Shown one piece after another: positions 43,615 to 53,073 of a DNA stretch of 64,000 nucleotides. The stretch comes from Anaerolineae bacterium (lineage in GTDB: Bacteria; Chloroflexota; Anaerolineae; 4572-78; J111). The notes under the pieces were generated by a model. That model had not been told where the DNA came from and did no database searches. It saw nothing but the letters and a program-made list of their open reading frames with translations. The first letter of the stretch is position 1. The number at the start of each line of letters is the position of its first letter. The position numbers were made by a program, and so were the translations under genes. The stretch lies in NCBI GenBank assembly GCA_023151115.1, contig JAKLJP010000002.1, forward strand, positions 248,001 to 312,000. The letters are read 5' to 3'.

Positions 43615-43648
43615 TCAGCGCCAAAGTTTGTCGGCGGCGCTGATTTTT
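43615..43648 (+). terminator. Terminator-like hairpin in the exporter leader
   Basis: TCAGCGCC (43615-43622) and GGCGCTGA (43636-43643) form a perfect 8-bp G/C-rich stem with a 13-base loop, followed by TTTTT. It sits 26 bases before the start of the first exporter gene and after the possible promoter, so it could be an attenuator. Confidence 0.6.
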
Positions 43649-43673
43649 ATTGTCATTGGATTGAGGCGTGTTT

Positions 43674-44588
43674 ATGGTAACAGTAGAAAAGACGGGGTCG
43701 GGTTTGGTAATTACGGCCAACAAGACGCTGCCCTGGTTTGCTCGGCCTTTCTATTTTTGGAACAATCTGCGGGATCGAATCAGCGAGCTGTGGTCTTACC
43801 GGGAGCTGGTCCGCAATTTGGTGATGCGGGATTTGAAGGTGCGTTATCGCAACTCGCTCCTGGGGGTGTTGTGGTCGTTAGTCAATCCGCTGCTGATGAT
43901 GCTGGTTTTTACGATTGTCTTCACCGTGATTGCGCCCACCACCGATATTAAAAAGTTTCCGGTCTTTATTTTGTGCGGTATTCTGCCCTGGAACTTTTTT
44001 TCTTTTTCGGTGATTGGTTCGATTCGCAGTATTGTGGATAATGCGCCGTTGGTGAGCAAGGTTTATTTTCCGCGCGAGGTTCTGCCTATCTCGATGGTGC
44101 TGGCCAACCTGGTAAATTTTCTGATCGCGCTGGTGGTTTTGTTTGCCTTTATCCTGGTTTTTCAAATTCCGTTGACTCGCTGGGTGCTGCTTTTGCCGCT
44201 GGTGATTTTAATGCAGCTCATTTTTGTCATTGGGGTCGGGCTGATTATGGCTACGGTCAATGTGTTTTATCGAGATACCCAGGTGATTATGGAAGTGCTG
44301 ATGCAGGCCTGGTTCTTTTTGACGCCCGTTTTTTATCCGGGTGATATTTTGCCGCGCAATTATGAGTTGTGGGGGGTTACTTTTGATGTCTGGCGCTGGA
44401 TGAATATTCTCAACCCGATGGCTTCGATTATCGCTACCTATCGGGTTATTTTGTATGGGACAGGCAATGGCGGCGCGCCGCCGGAATTATATTTCTTCAT
44501 CCGTACTTTGTTAACGGCTGTTGCTATTTTGGGGATTGGTTCTTTTATATTTTATCGTTACAGCCGCACGTTTGGCGAGGAAGTTTAG
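43674..44588 (+). CDS. wzm: ABC-2 polysaccharide exporter permease
   Basis: About six membrane helices fit the ABC-2 permease of the Wzm/KpsM/TagG type. RELVRNLVMRDLKVRYRNSLLGVLW is its conserved N-terminal amphipathic region, and FLTPVFYP lies before the last pair of helices. With the ATPase that follows it should carry an undecaprenyl-linked polymer across the cytoplasmic membrane. I chose ATG 43674 with GAGG 7 bases before; GTG 43668 would add two residues. It begins the plus-strand locus. Confidence 0.88.
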   Translation: MVTVEKTGSGLVITANKTLPWFARPFYFWNNLRDRISELWSYRELVRNLVMRDLKVRYRNSLLGVLWSLVNPLLMMLVFTIVFTVIAPTTDIKKFPVFILCGILPWNFFSFSVIGSIRSIVDNAPLVSKVYFPREVLPISMVLANLVNFLIALVVLFAFILVFQIPLTRWVLLLPLVILMQLIFVIGVGLIMATVNVFYRDTQVIMEVLMQAWFFLTPVFYPGDILPRNYELWGVTFDVWRWMNILNPMASIIATYRVILYGTGNGGAPPELYFFIRTLLTAVAILGIGSFIFYRYSRTFGEEV

Positions 44589-44592
44589 GGCG

Positions 44593-45387
44593 ATGAGCAA
44601 TCAGGTGATTAGTTTTGAAAATGTTTCCAAACGGTTTCGGCTGCTCAAGATTCCGCGCCGGGCTTTTCAGGAAGTGTTTGTGAATATCTTTAACCGGGAG
44701 GCGCGGGGTAAACATTATTTTTGGGCTTTGCAGGAGGTTAGCTTTTCGATCAAAGCAGGTGAGACTGTTGGCATTTTGGGGGCCAACGGCTCCGGCAAAA
44801 GCACCATTCTAAAACTGATTAGCCGGATTATTGACCCCGATACGGGGGTGATTAAAGTGGCGGGCCGCTTGTCGGCTTTATTGGAGTTGGGCGCGGGCTT
44901 TCATCCCGATTTAACCGGACGCGAAAATATCTATCTGAATGGGTCAATTTTGGGCTTGAACCGGCGGGCGATGGATCGCAAACTGGATGATATTATCGGC
45001 TTTGCCGGGATTGGGGAGTTTATTGATACGCCGGTGCGCAGCTACTCGTCGGGCATGCAGATGCGGCTGGGTTTTTCGGTAGCTATCCATGTCGAGCCGG
45101 AAATAATTCTGGTGGATGAAGTGCTGGCCGTGGGCGATTACAGCTTTCAACTCAAATGTTTGGAGCGGATTCGCCAACTGCAAAAGCAGGGGGTGACGAT
45201 TCTGTTTGTATCCCACGACTTCGAGGCGGTGGAGAGTTTGTGCAGCCGGGCTATCTGGCTGGAGCATGGTCGCCTGCAAGGGGATGGGGATGTGACCGAA
45301 ATTCTGGCCGAAATGAGAGCCAGGTATCATTGGGATGGCAAACAAAAAATCACCTCGGTTAAAAAGGTATTAGCAGGGTTAGCCTGA
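44593..45387 (+). CDS. wzt: ABC polysaccharide exporter ATPase
   Basis: Walker A GANGSGKST (63-71), signature YSSGMQMRLGFS and Walker B IILVDEVLAVGD place it in the Wzt/TagH group. At 264 residues it lacks the C-terminal carbohydrate-binding domain of the long Wzt proteins, so it resembles KpsT or the short TagH type. Recognition of the polymer would then be done elsewhere. I chose ATG 44593, four bases after the permease stop. The frame is open further upstream inside the permease gene. The DNA becomes more A/T-rich shortly after it. Confidence 0.88.
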   Translation: MSNQVISFENVSKRFRLLKIPRRAFQEVFVNIFNREARGKHYFWALQEVSFSIKAGETVGILGANGSGKSTILKLISRIIDPDTGVIKVAGRLSALLELGAGFHPDLTGRENIYLNGSILGLNRRAMDRKLDDIIGFAGIGEFIDTPVRSYSSGMQMRLGFSVAIHVEPEIILVDEVLAVGDYSFQLKCLERIRQLQKQGVTILFVSHDFEAVESLCSRAIWLEHGRLQGDGDVTEILAEMRARYHWDGKQKITSVKKVLAGLA

Positions 45388-45509
45388 GAGTTAGTAAATT
45401 AGTACCGAATGGCTGGCAAAGCGCATGAATTATAGGCTGGTCGGGCGAGCGAGCGCGTTATCAATATTATCCTTGATCGAAAAGATAAAGATTTAAGGCG
45501 TAACCTAAT

Positions 45510-46745
45510 ATGGCCGATAAGATCGGTTATGTCGTTCATACCTTTCCCCGTTTGACGTTAACCTTTGTATTGCGAGAAATTCTGGCTCTGGAGCAGTTGG
45601 GGGCTGAGATTGTTGTATTTTCGCTCAAAGAGCCGTATGATACAGTAACTCATCCAGAATTTCAGCAGATGTCAGCGCCGATAGTATATCTGCCTGAGGA
45701 AAGATGGTCGCTGAAAAATATAGCAGCTTCATTATTTAGACTATGCCGATTTTTTAAGTATCCTCATCGCCTGTTTGGCATCATCAGTTTCCTTATAAAA
45801 AATCTGGACAAAAAATTATGGGGTGATTTTCTGGCTGCAAGTTGGTTAACAAGCCAGTTGGATGCGTTGGGAGTCAGGCATCTCCATGCCCATGCCGCTA
45901 CTTCGGAAACAGCAATAGCTATGTTTGCGGCGATTTTAACCGGGAAGACTTTCAGCTTTACAGCTCATGCATCCGATATATTTCCTCGTCAGGATTATTT
46001 ACCAAAGAAATTAGACACAGCCAGCTTTGTGGTAGCAATTTCAGAATATAATCGAAGATTTTTGATGTCTATTTATGGCAACGAAACTATTGGCCGCAAA
46101 ATACACGTGGTTCACTGTGGAGTACCCCTGGCTCTGGTGGATAATACTAAACACCATTTGCAACAATCCCCGGCTAAAAAATTTACTATACTGACAGTCG
46201 CCCGTTTGGTTGAACAAAAGGGGCATCACATACTGATAGAGGCCCTATCCATTCTACGGAAACGAGGGCATGAATTTTGCTGGATTGTTGTAGGTAGTGG
46301 TCCCCGTCAAGCTGTGTTGAAAGAGATGATAAAAGTCAATGGCTTGTCGGCCTATGTAGACTTTAAAGAGGATCAAGACAGCGATACCATATTTAATTTG
46401 TTGCAAACGGCTGATGTATTTGTGTTACCCTGTATTCGGACAAAAAAGAATCTGATGGATGGTATCCCAGTTGCGCTTATGGAGGCCATGTCGGCCGGAA
46501 CACCAGTTGTGTCTACCTTCATCTCTGGTATTCCTGAACTTGTTGAAGATGGGATTAGCGGGTTTCTGGTTCATCCCAATAATCCAGCAGCGCTGGCGGA
46601 TAGTTTGGATCGAATTATGAGGAATCCTATTCTTTTAGAGCAAGTGCGTAATCCGGCCCAGATAAAAGTGAAAGAGAGCTTTGTGGCTGAAGTGAACGCC
46701 AGCAAGTTGTATCAGCTCTTCCTTAACCAGCTCCATGGAAACTAA
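45510..46745 (+). CDS. GT4 glycosyltransferase
   Basis: A GT-B enzyme. The N-terminal half begins VHTFPRLTLTFVLREI, and the C-terminal half has TILTVARLVEQKGHHIL and PVALMEAMSAGTPVVSTFISGIPEL with the family's Glu residues. It transfers a sugar to the lipid-linked glycan at the cytoplasmic face. It follows the exporter ATPase after 122 bases and precedes a pyruvyl transferase by three. It is the first gene of the A/T-rich core. Confidence 0.88.
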   Translation: MADKIGYVVHTFPRLTLTFVLREILALEQLGAEIVVFSLKEPYDTVTHPEFQQMSAPIVYLPEERWSLKNIAASLFRLCRFFKYPHRLFGIISFLIKNLDKKLWGDFLAASWLTSQLDALGVRHLHAHAATSETAIAMFAAILTGKTFSFTAHASDIFPRQDYLPKKLDTASFVVAISEYNRRFLMSIYGNETIGRKIHVVHCGVPLALVDNTKHHLQQSPAKKFTILTVARLVEQKGHHILIEALSILRKRGHEFCWIVVGSGPRQAVLKEMIKVNGLSAYVDFKEDQDSDTIFNLLQTADVFVLPCIRTKKNLMDGIPVALMEAMSAGTPVVSTFISGIPELVEDGISGFLVHPNNPAALADSLDRIMRNPILLEQVRNPAQIKVKESFVAEVNASKLYQLFLNQLHGN

Positions 46746-46748
46746 CTG

Positions 46749-48053
46749 ATGTCTTCAGGCAATCCTTATGTGCTAATTGTTGATAGCCATAGTTCAGCCA
46801 ACAAGGGTGATGCAGCAATTTTACAAGCTTTGATCGAGTCTTTAACAAGAGAATTGCCGGACGCTATCTTTAAAGTTCATTCAACTTATCCGTCCGTTGC
46901 CGCCGCGATGCATCACATTCCAGCCAGTCCGCCTTTAGTTAATCGCCCCCACCGAAGGCTGGCTTATATGCCGATGGTGTTCAAGATGCTCCTCTTTTTC
47001 GTTTTAGGTGTTGGCTATAGATGGGGGCTGAATTTACAAAGATTATTACCAAACCGGGGTATCTTTGCCAGATACAAAGATTTTCTTGAGGCTGATCTGG
47101 TAGTTGGAATGGGAGGGGGATTTTATAATGATAACTATGATCGAAGCTTGCCGGGCCGATTGTTTCATCTGTGGTTGGGCAAAATTTTACAAAAGCCGGT
47201 AGTTATCAGCGCTCATTCAATTGGCCCTTTCAAACGCCCTTTTTATAGGTGGTTAGCCGGTTTTGTTTTTCGCCAGCTCGATCTTATTTGTCTGCGTGAT
47301 AGCGAAAGTCTGCCTCAGTTGGCTCTGATGAATGTGAGTGAGGCCAAAGTGCAGGTGGTAGCTGACTCAGCCTGGTTGCTCCAACCGGCTAGCATTGAAA
47401 GAGCCCAAAATATTTTACAATTAGAAAAAGTTCCAAATTCAAAACCACTAGTCAGTGTAGCTCTGCTGCGGTGGCGTTTATTTCAGACTAAACCCTGGCT
47501 AGAGGGGCATCAACAATATCTGAAAACTGTTGTTGAAGTTCTTGGTAACTTAATTAGATGCCACAATTGTCACGTTGTGTTTCTTTCCACGAATACTAAC
47601 CTGGGGGGACATCCCACTGATGACCGACAAACTGCCAGAGAAGCTTTGGCCCTAATGGATCCAGCATTGATTGAACATACTACTATTATTGACGGTGAGT
47701 ATCGCCCGGAAGAGTTAAAGGCGCTTTATGGTCAAGTGGCCTTACATATTGGAACCCGTATGCATTCTGTTATTCTGGCTGCTGCGATGCAAACTCCTGT
47801 AATAGGCATTGCTTATGAGTTCAAAATGTTTGGCGTAATGCGCTCATTGGGGCTTGGGGAGTATGTGTGTGACATAGAAAATATTACCCTGGATGATCTC
47901 TGGGGCAAAGTTGATGCTGCTTTCAAAAAACGAGAATCGCTTCGAAGGAAAATTGCCAGAGCACTGCCTACACTGCAAGCGCAAGCCAGACGAAATGCCC
48001 AGTTGATTGCCGGAGTACTCCAAGCTAAAAAGGAAACCTGGCCTCGATTTTAA
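46749..48053 (+). CDS. Polysaccharide pyruvyl transferase family protein
   Basis: The start HSSANKGDAAILQALIESL, the glycine-rich VVGMGGGFYND and the C-terminal HIGTRMHSVILAAAMQTPVIG match the WcaK/CsaB pyruvyl transferase pattern. Such enzymes move pyruvate from PEP onto a sugar, giving an acidic ketal on the polymer. Three bases separate it from the GT4 gene. Its product would add negative charge to the polymer made here. Confidence 0.87.
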   Translation: MSSGNPYVLIVDSHSSANKGDAAILQALIESLTRELPDAIFKVHSTYPSVAAAMHHIPASPPLVNRPHRRLAYMPMVFKMLLFFVLGVGYRWGLNLQRLLPNRGIFARYKDFLEADLVVGMGGGFYNDNYDRSLPGRLFHLWLGKILQKPVVISAHSIGPFKRPFYRWLAGFVFRQLDLICLRDSESLPQLALMNVSEAKVQVVADSAWLLQPASIERAQNILQLEKVPNSKPLVSVALLRWRLFQTKPWLEGHQQYLKTVVEVLGNLIRCHNCHVVFLSTNTNLGGHPTDDRQTAREALALMDPALIEHTTIIDGEYRPEELKALYGQVALHIGTRMHSVILAAAMQTPVIGIAYEFKMFGVMRSLGLGEYVCDIENITLDDLWGKVDAAFKKRESLRRKIARALPTLQAQARRNAQLIAGVLQAKKETWPRF

Positions 48054-48070
48054 ATTTTAAGTGAATTTTT

Positions 48071-49567
48071 ATGAGTTTGACTAAAGCGTCGGCAAAAGGT
48101 GTGTTTTGGATCAATGCTGATCGGGTGATGGGCCAGATTCTGGGTCTAATCAGTACAGCCATTTTGGCCAGGTTACTGATACCGGCAGATTTTGGATTAG
48201 TAGCCATGGCAAACTTGGTGACTAATCTTATGAATTTAATAACCGAACTGGGTCTGGCTGAGGCTATCATTCAACGCGAAGAATTAGAAGAACGGCATAA
48301 ATCTACAGCTTTTTGGGTCAATATGATTTCCGGCTGCGTTCTGGCTTGTGTCACTGTTTTGACTGCGCCATTAGCTGCTTGGTTTTTCGAGAGTCCCGAT
48401 TTACAACCTATTCTTAGTGTTTTGTCGCTCAGTTTTGTTTTTGGTACATTTGGCAGCGTTCAAGAAGCATTGTTTATCCGCCGTATGCAGTTTCAGGTTG
48501 TGGCTATGGCTCGGATTAGCTACACGGTGATTCGGGTGGTAATAACAATTATTCTGGCGTTAGCCGGTTTAGGAGTCTGGTCTTTAGTCATTGGAAATTT
48601 AGCCGGAACTTTAACCGGATCTGGCTTAATGTGGATTTTTAGTTCCTGGCGGCCTAAACTGATATTAAGTAGAGATGGGCTAGGGGAACTGCTAAGATTT
48701 AGCCTTAACCTGGTTGGCGCACGGGTTATGGGTTATTTTGGCAATAAAATAGCAGATATCTTAGTAGGCAAATTCTTGGGACCGGCTGCTTTGGGGGTTT
48801 ATTCTATTGCCTCAAATATCACCTGGGTCTTGCGTGCTCAATTAGCTACTTCGGTAACCGAAGCCACCTTTCCTGCTTTTGCCTCGATTCAGCAAGATGA
48901 TGAGCGGTTGCGCCGGGGATATATCAAGCTCGTCAAGTATATTAGTTTGGTTACATTTCCGGCTATGGTTGGATTGATCATAGTTGCTCCTGAGTTTGTT
49001 CAAATAGTTTACGGCTCCAAATGGCAAGAAGTTGTCTTACCTCTACAAATTTTATGTTTTGGTGCTGCGTTTTCAACTCTGGGAATTATCAATGGGCCTA
49101 TTCAAAAAGCCAAAGGTCGAACCAATCTTCACTTGAATTTGGTGAGCACCTCGGTAGTTTTGTCGGTTATTTTTACTATAATTGGCGCAAATTATGGTTT
49201 AGTTGGGGTAAGTATCGCTATAGCCGTTAGAAGTCTTTTGTGGATGTGGATTGCTGCATTTTTTACCTATGCTTTGATTAATTTATCCTTTAAACCTGTG
49301 ATTAAAGCACTTTATCCAGCTACATTAGGCTCTCTCACAATGGGAGGAGTGGCAATAGTTTATCGTTTTTATGCAGTCCAGCTTTTGAGTCTAAATGATC
49401 TCACAATGTTGACCACTACGACTTTGGTAGGGATAGGCGTGTATCTATCAACCCTAAAAATTTTTGATAAAAGTAGTTTGGATGAGGGGTATAGACTATT
49501 TGTAGATATTCTAAAGCCTTATTTTTTGACGATTCAGAAGAGGATTTTCTTTTTCAGGGCGCAATAG
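48071..49567 (+). CDS. Wzx-type polysaccharide flippase (MOP superfamily)
   Basis: About 12-14 membrane helices with SAKGVFWINADRVMGQILGL at the start fit the lipid-linked oligosaccharide flippases of the MOP/MATE superfamily. It would turn lipid-linked repeat units to the outer face. Together with the ABC exporter this gives two export routes in one locus. No Wzy polymerase or Wzz chain regulator is evident in the window. A weak A/T hairpin (49595-49615) lies after its stop. Confidence 0.87.
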   Translation: MSLTKASAKGVFWINADRVMGQILGLISTAILARLLIPADFGLVAMANLVTNLMNLITELGLAEAIIQREELEERHKSTAFWVNMISGCVLACVTVLTAPLAAWFFESPDLQPILSVLSLSFVFGTFGSVQEALFIRRMQFQVVAMARISYTVIRVVITIILALAGLGVWSLVIGNLAGTLTGSGLMWIFSSWRPKLILSRDGLGELLRFSLNLVGARVMGYFGNKIADILVGKFLGPAALGVYSIASNITWVLRAQLATSVTEATFPAFASIQQDDERLRRGYIKLVKYISLVTFPAMVGLIIVAPEFVQIVYGSKWQEVVLPLQILCFGAAFSTLGIINGPIQKAKGRTNLHLNLVSTSVVLSVIFTIIGANYGLVGVSIAIAVRSLLWMWIAAFFTYALINLSFKPVIKALYPATLGSLTMGGVAIVYRFYAVQLLSLNDLTMLTTTTLVGIGVYLSTLKIFDKSSLDEGYRLFVDILKPYFLTIQKRIFFFRAQ

Positions 49568-49594
49568 GACTGTCTTTTAATCCAAAAATTAGTG

Positions 49595-49615
49595 ATAATA
49601 CTCCCATAGTATTAT
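49595..49615 (+). terminator. A/T-rich hairpin after the flippase gene
   Basis: ATAATACT (49595-49602) pairs perfectly with AGTATTAT (49608-49615) with a 5-base loop, followed by TGATTTTG. The low G+C makes it weak. Confidence 0.35.
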
Positions 49616-49703
49616 TGATTTTGCCTACTAACTATGTTATCTTATCCATCAAGCGAGCAGGTTAGTAAGAAATAATTATCTTACATTATAAAGGAGTCTC
49701 TAC

Positions 49704-51494
49704 ATGAGAAAATTTCTATCACTATTAGTTGTATTAGGGTTGCTTTTTTCGCTGACAATCACCGCCGTCTCAGCTCAAGATCCGGCCCCGACTACAGATG
49801 CCACACCTGAGGCAACTGAGGAAGCAACGGCTACGCCTGAACCAACTGAGGAAGCAACCGCTACCACTGAGCCGACCGGGGAAGCAACCCCTACCACTGA
49901 GCCGACTGGGGAAGCAACCCCTACCACTGAGCCAACTGGGGAAGCAACCGCTACCACTGAACCAACTGGGGAAGCAACCGCTACCACTGAGCCGACTGGG
50001 GAAGCAACCGCTACCGCTGAACCAACTGAAGAAGCTACGGCTGAGCCAACCCAAGAAGCTACGGCTGAACCAACGGTAGAACCAACCGTAGAAATTACCC
50101 CAACTACAACAATTACAACCACTCCTGAAGTAACATCTACTCTTCAAGCAGAAAGTTCTGAAATAAGTTCTCTGGCTGCCAAAACGGCTGCTTATACTAG
50201 CAGACTTTATGTTCAAAATCCAACTAATTCCTCGGTCAGTTGGAGTATAGTTTTTTATCCAGAGGGGGGAGGCGCTTCAACTACATTTTCTCCTGCCGCT
50301 CTAGCTGGTTTTGGTTCCAGTGTAGTAGATGTGACCAGCGTTTCAATGAATAACGGACGGTACTCCGCTGTTGTGCAGAGCAATCAGCAACTGGCCGTTG
50401 CGTATCTCCAACTTACGAGTGGGAACGCGGGCGACTTTGCAGTAGATTCAGGTATTACAGAGGCTGATACTACCTATTATATTCCAAGTGTTCAGAACAG
50501 TTTAGGTAGTAAGAGATTAACTTCCATTATTGGTATTCAAAATGCGAGTGGTGGACCGGTAAATGTTACGGTTAACTTCCTCAACCCTTCCGGTTCGAGT
50601 GCGGGAAGTATCACCCGAAATAATATAGCATCTAATTATGCCACCTACATTGATGTCAGCAGTGCTGCGTTGAATGGCGGAGGTACCCTTCCAGATAACT
50701 TCTCTGGCGGGGCTATTGTAAACGCTTCGGGCGATGTGGTAGTGAGCAGCCTGATTCTTTCTGAGAATGGTGAGGCCAGCCAGGGTTCAAACGGTATAGC
50801 GAGTGGTGCGCCAATAGTTTACCTGCCTACGGCTCAACGCAACTTTGGCAGCCAACGGCTCAGTTCATTCACCGCTTTGCAGAACCCCAGTACAACTTCT
50901 TCAATCTACTATGAAGTTAGATATTTCAATGCCAATGGGGTGCAATCGGGTAGTACCTTAAGTGGTACACTCAATGCGGGTCAGAAAGGTAATGCGCATG
51001 CGGCAGATGCCGGGGTTCCCAATGGGTTTTTAGGCTCCGGTATTGTTAGAGCTTACACAAATTCGAGTAGAACAACGCCGGCTGATATTATCTCTGTGGT
51101 AAATATCGGTTCCAGCACCGTACCCCATGGCAGCAACTCTTTTGCTGGTGCTACTTCTGGCAGCACTACGGTGGCTGTTCCCTTTGTTTCTTGGGGGAAT
51201 AACTCGAGCGAAATTAAAACTACCATAGCGATCCAGAATGTGGGCAATGGGTCCGCTTCCGGTACAATTCGGTACTATAATGCGAATGGTGTTGCATCTA
51301 CGTCAGCAATTTCCTTCAGTGACTTAGCGGTTGGGGCTAAAACTAATACCAAACCCCAAGATTGGAACGGTACCAATGATTACATCGGCACTATATTGGT
51401 CACGGCCAATCAGCCCGTTACCGTACTTGTCAATGTCACACGGGTTGATAACCGGTACAAGGCCAGTTATCTAGGAACGCCGGTTACACCATAA
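49704..51494 (+). CDS. Secreted repeat protein with TPE-rich linker
   Basis: A signal peptide (about 1-24) is followed by a Thr/Glu/Pro-rich linker (about 26-145) built of 10-residue units such as EPTGEATPTT. Four similar beta-rich modules then begin near TSRLYVQNPTNS, KRLTSIIGIQNASG, QRLSSFTALQNPST and IKTTIAIQNVGNG, each with a conserved QN. There is no membrane anchor at the C-terminus. It may be an exported adhesin or surface polymer; the function is unknown. AAAGGAG lies 7 bases before ATG 49704, and a strong terminator lies after it. Confidence 0.75.
   Translation: MRKFLSLLVVLGLLFSLTITAVSAQDPAPTTDATPEATEEATATPEPTEEATATTEPTGEATPTTEPTGEATPTTEPTGEATATTEPTGEATATTEPTGEATATAEPTEEATAEPTQEATAEPTVEPTVEITPTTTITTTPEVTSTLQAESSEISSLAAKTAAYTSRLYVQNPTNSSVSWSIVFYPEGGGASTTFSPAALAGFGSSVVDVTSVSMNNGRYSAVVQSNQQLAVAYLQLTSGNAGDFAVDSGITEADTTYYIPSVQNSLGSKRLTSIIGIQNASGGPVNVTVNFLNPSGSSAGSITRNNIASNYATYIDVSSAALNGGGTLPDNFSGGAIVNASGDVVVSSLILSENGEASQGSNGIASGAPIVYLPTAQRNFGSQRLSSFTALQNPSTTSSIYYEVRYFNANGVQSGSTLSGTLNAGQKGNAHAADAGVPNGFLGSGIVRAYTNSSRTTPADIISVVNIGSSTVPHGSNSFAGATSGSTTVAVPFVSWGNNSSEIKTTIAIQNVGNGSASGTIRYYNANGVASTSAISFSDLAVGAKTNTKPQDWNGTNDYIGTILVTANQPVTVLVNVTRVDNRYKASYLGTPVTP
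49801..50090. repeat. 30-bp coding tandem repeats
   Basis: Units of 30 bases (GAAGCAACC-x-CTACCACTGAGCC) repeat about six times, then degrade. They encode the Thr/Glu/Pro linker of the secreted protein. Confidence 0.8.
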
Positions 51495-51540
51495 GCTTAA
51501 ATAACTTCATCATCATTTAACTCCTTGTTCTAAGATACAG

Positions 51541-51579
51541 CAAAAAGGTTATCAGGGTAAAATCCTGGTAACCTTTTTG
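51541..51579 (+). terminator. Strong intrinsic terminator
   Basis: The stem pairs 51541-51556 with 51564-51579 at 15 of 16 positions plus one G-T pair, around a 7-base loop. It ends in TTTTTG and begins with AAAAA, so it could work in both directions. It follows the secreted repeat protein gene. Confidence 0.85.
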
Positions 51580-51657
51580 TTTGACTGGGTTACGACAATA
51601 TATTAGAATAATATGCTTTGTTCTGTATTTAAACTACCTAACTTCGTGGTTTATATG

Positions 51658-53058
51658 ACTACACCTAAACGCCCAAATGTTATTCTTCTGGTTTTAGACT
51701 CTGTTCGAGCAGATCACGTTTCCTGTTATGGATATAAACGGTTAACCACTCCCACCATAGACAAGATTGCTCAAGAGGGGATTTTATTTAGTCAAGTTAT
51801 CACCGCCGCACCCTGGACGCTGCCTTCGCATGCTTCATTATTTACAGGATTGTTCCCCACTGAACATGGAGTTAGCCAGGAAAATACTTACCTCAGCGAA
51901 ACTATACCCACTTTAGCCCAACTCCTAAATCAAGCAGGCTATCGAACAGTAGGTTTCTCGAATAACCCTTGGGTAGATAAGTCAACAGGGCTGGATCGCG
52001 GCTTTAAAGAATTTTTTGGTTGGAGAAACTTTCGACCAACTACAAAAACAAACTTTTTAGAAAAAATAAGCCGCAAATTACAGTTATACAAGGGTTCGAT
52101 GGCTGAAAATACCATAAAGCAAATGCTCTCCTGGATCAAAACTTACTCAGATCCAAAGTCAGCCCCATTTTTTTTATTCGCTAACTTTATGGAAACTCAT
52201 ATACCTTATTCAGTGCCTCGGCAATTTCTGCGCAAATTCTCTGCGACAGAATTTAACTGGAGAACAATCAATCAGGACGAAGCTAAATATATAACTGGCA
52301 CAACCCGCATGTCTACTGAAGATTTAGAGAAACTTGCTCTTATGTATGATAGTGCTTTGGCTTATCTCGATAGTGAGATTGGTCGGTTTTTAACCTCTTT
52401 AGACAAGTTGGGTATTCTGGAAAATACATTATTGATCATTACTTCAGACCACGGCGAAAATTTAGGTGAACACGGTTTAATTTCTCATGTATTATGCCTA
52501 TATGATACGTTACTGCGAGTTCCATTGGTCATGCGTCATCCATCTCTCATTTTACCGGGAACAATTGTTAATAATCAGATTCAATTACATTATCTTTTCT
52601 CTACAATTTTGCAGGTGGCTCAATCTATGGTTACAAAAGATGAGTACCAGGGGAGTATAAACCTACTTAATCAAACTGATAAGGGTCAGGTCAATCAGGG
52701 ATATACCTTTGCCGAGTATAACCACCCAGTACTGACTGCTAATAGATTTAGAAAATTTAATCCAGATTTTGATAACCCCCAACTTATAACAGCGCTTAAA
52801 TGTGTCCGTAGCTCACAATACAAATATATCTGGTCTGAGCGAGGACAAGATGAATTTTATGAGTTGGAGGGTGATCCCGAAGAAACGCATAACCTTATCC
52901 AAGATTCTAAGGCGTCGCTTGAAATAGATAAAATGAAGTGTGTATTAACGATGTGGGAGGGTACATTAGTTAAAACTTATCAACAGCTTATGATAGCCGA
53001 CTTGGAGCTGGATGACGCGGCTCTAACTCAGCGATTAAAAGATTTAGGGTATTTCTAG
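51658..53058 (+). CDS. Sulfatase-fold protein with Thr nucleophile
   Basis: PNVILLVLDSVRADHVSCYGY, APWTLPSHASLFTGLFP and LLIITSDHGENLGEHG mark the alkaline phosphatase/sulfatase superfamily. At the position of the usual Cys/Ser that becomes formylglycine (C-x-P-S-R) it has Thr55 in TLPSH. It is therefore probably a phosphatase or phospho-transferase rather than a formylglycine sulfatase. Asp15 and the DH pair would bind metal. There is no signal peptide. I prefer ATG 51658; ATG 51613 in the same frame adds a hydrophobic 15-residue stretch and cannot be excluded. Confidence 0.82.
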   Translation, partial: TTPKRPNVILLVLDSVRADHVSCYGYKRLTTPTIDKIAQEGILFSQVITAAPWTLPSHASLFTGLFPTEHGVSQENTYLSETIPTLAQLLNQAGYRTVGFSNNPWVDKSTGLDRGFKEFFGWRNFRPTTKTNFLEKISRKLQLYKGSMAENTIKQMLSWIKTYSDPKSAPFFLFANFMETHIPYSVPRQFLRKFSATEFNWRTINQDEAKYITGTTRMSTEDLEKLALMYDSALAYLDSEIGRFLTSLDKLGILENTLLIITSDHGENLGEHGLISHVLCLYDTLLRVPLVMRHPSLILPGTIVNNQIQLHYLFSTILQVAQSMVTKDEYQGSINLLNQTDKGQVNQGYTFAEYNHPVLTANRFRKFNPDFDNPQLITALKCVRSSQYKYIWSERGQDEFYELEGDPEETHNLIQDSKASLEIDKMKCVLTMWEGTLVKTYQQLMIADLELDDAALTQRLKDLGYF

Positions 53059-53073
53059 TAAGAAAGAACCTGG

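Larger units (their letters stand above)
43315..43673. other. 359-base divergent intergenic region
   Basis: It separates the giant membrane gene from the ABC exporter. At 43330-43383 it has AGGGTCGCAGGGTCGCA-type tandem repeats, the same family as those at 19340-19383. The middle is A/T-rich without an obvious reading frame. Near the exporter there is a -10-like TAAAAT (43592-43597) with TTGGCT at 15 bases, then a terminator-like hairpin (43615-43648). Confidence 0.6.

Noticed and set aside
49801..50090. Regular 30-bp repeats looking like a CRISPR array
   Set aside because: They are contiguous, in frame and encode the Thr/Glu/Pro linker. There are no spacers and no cas genes.
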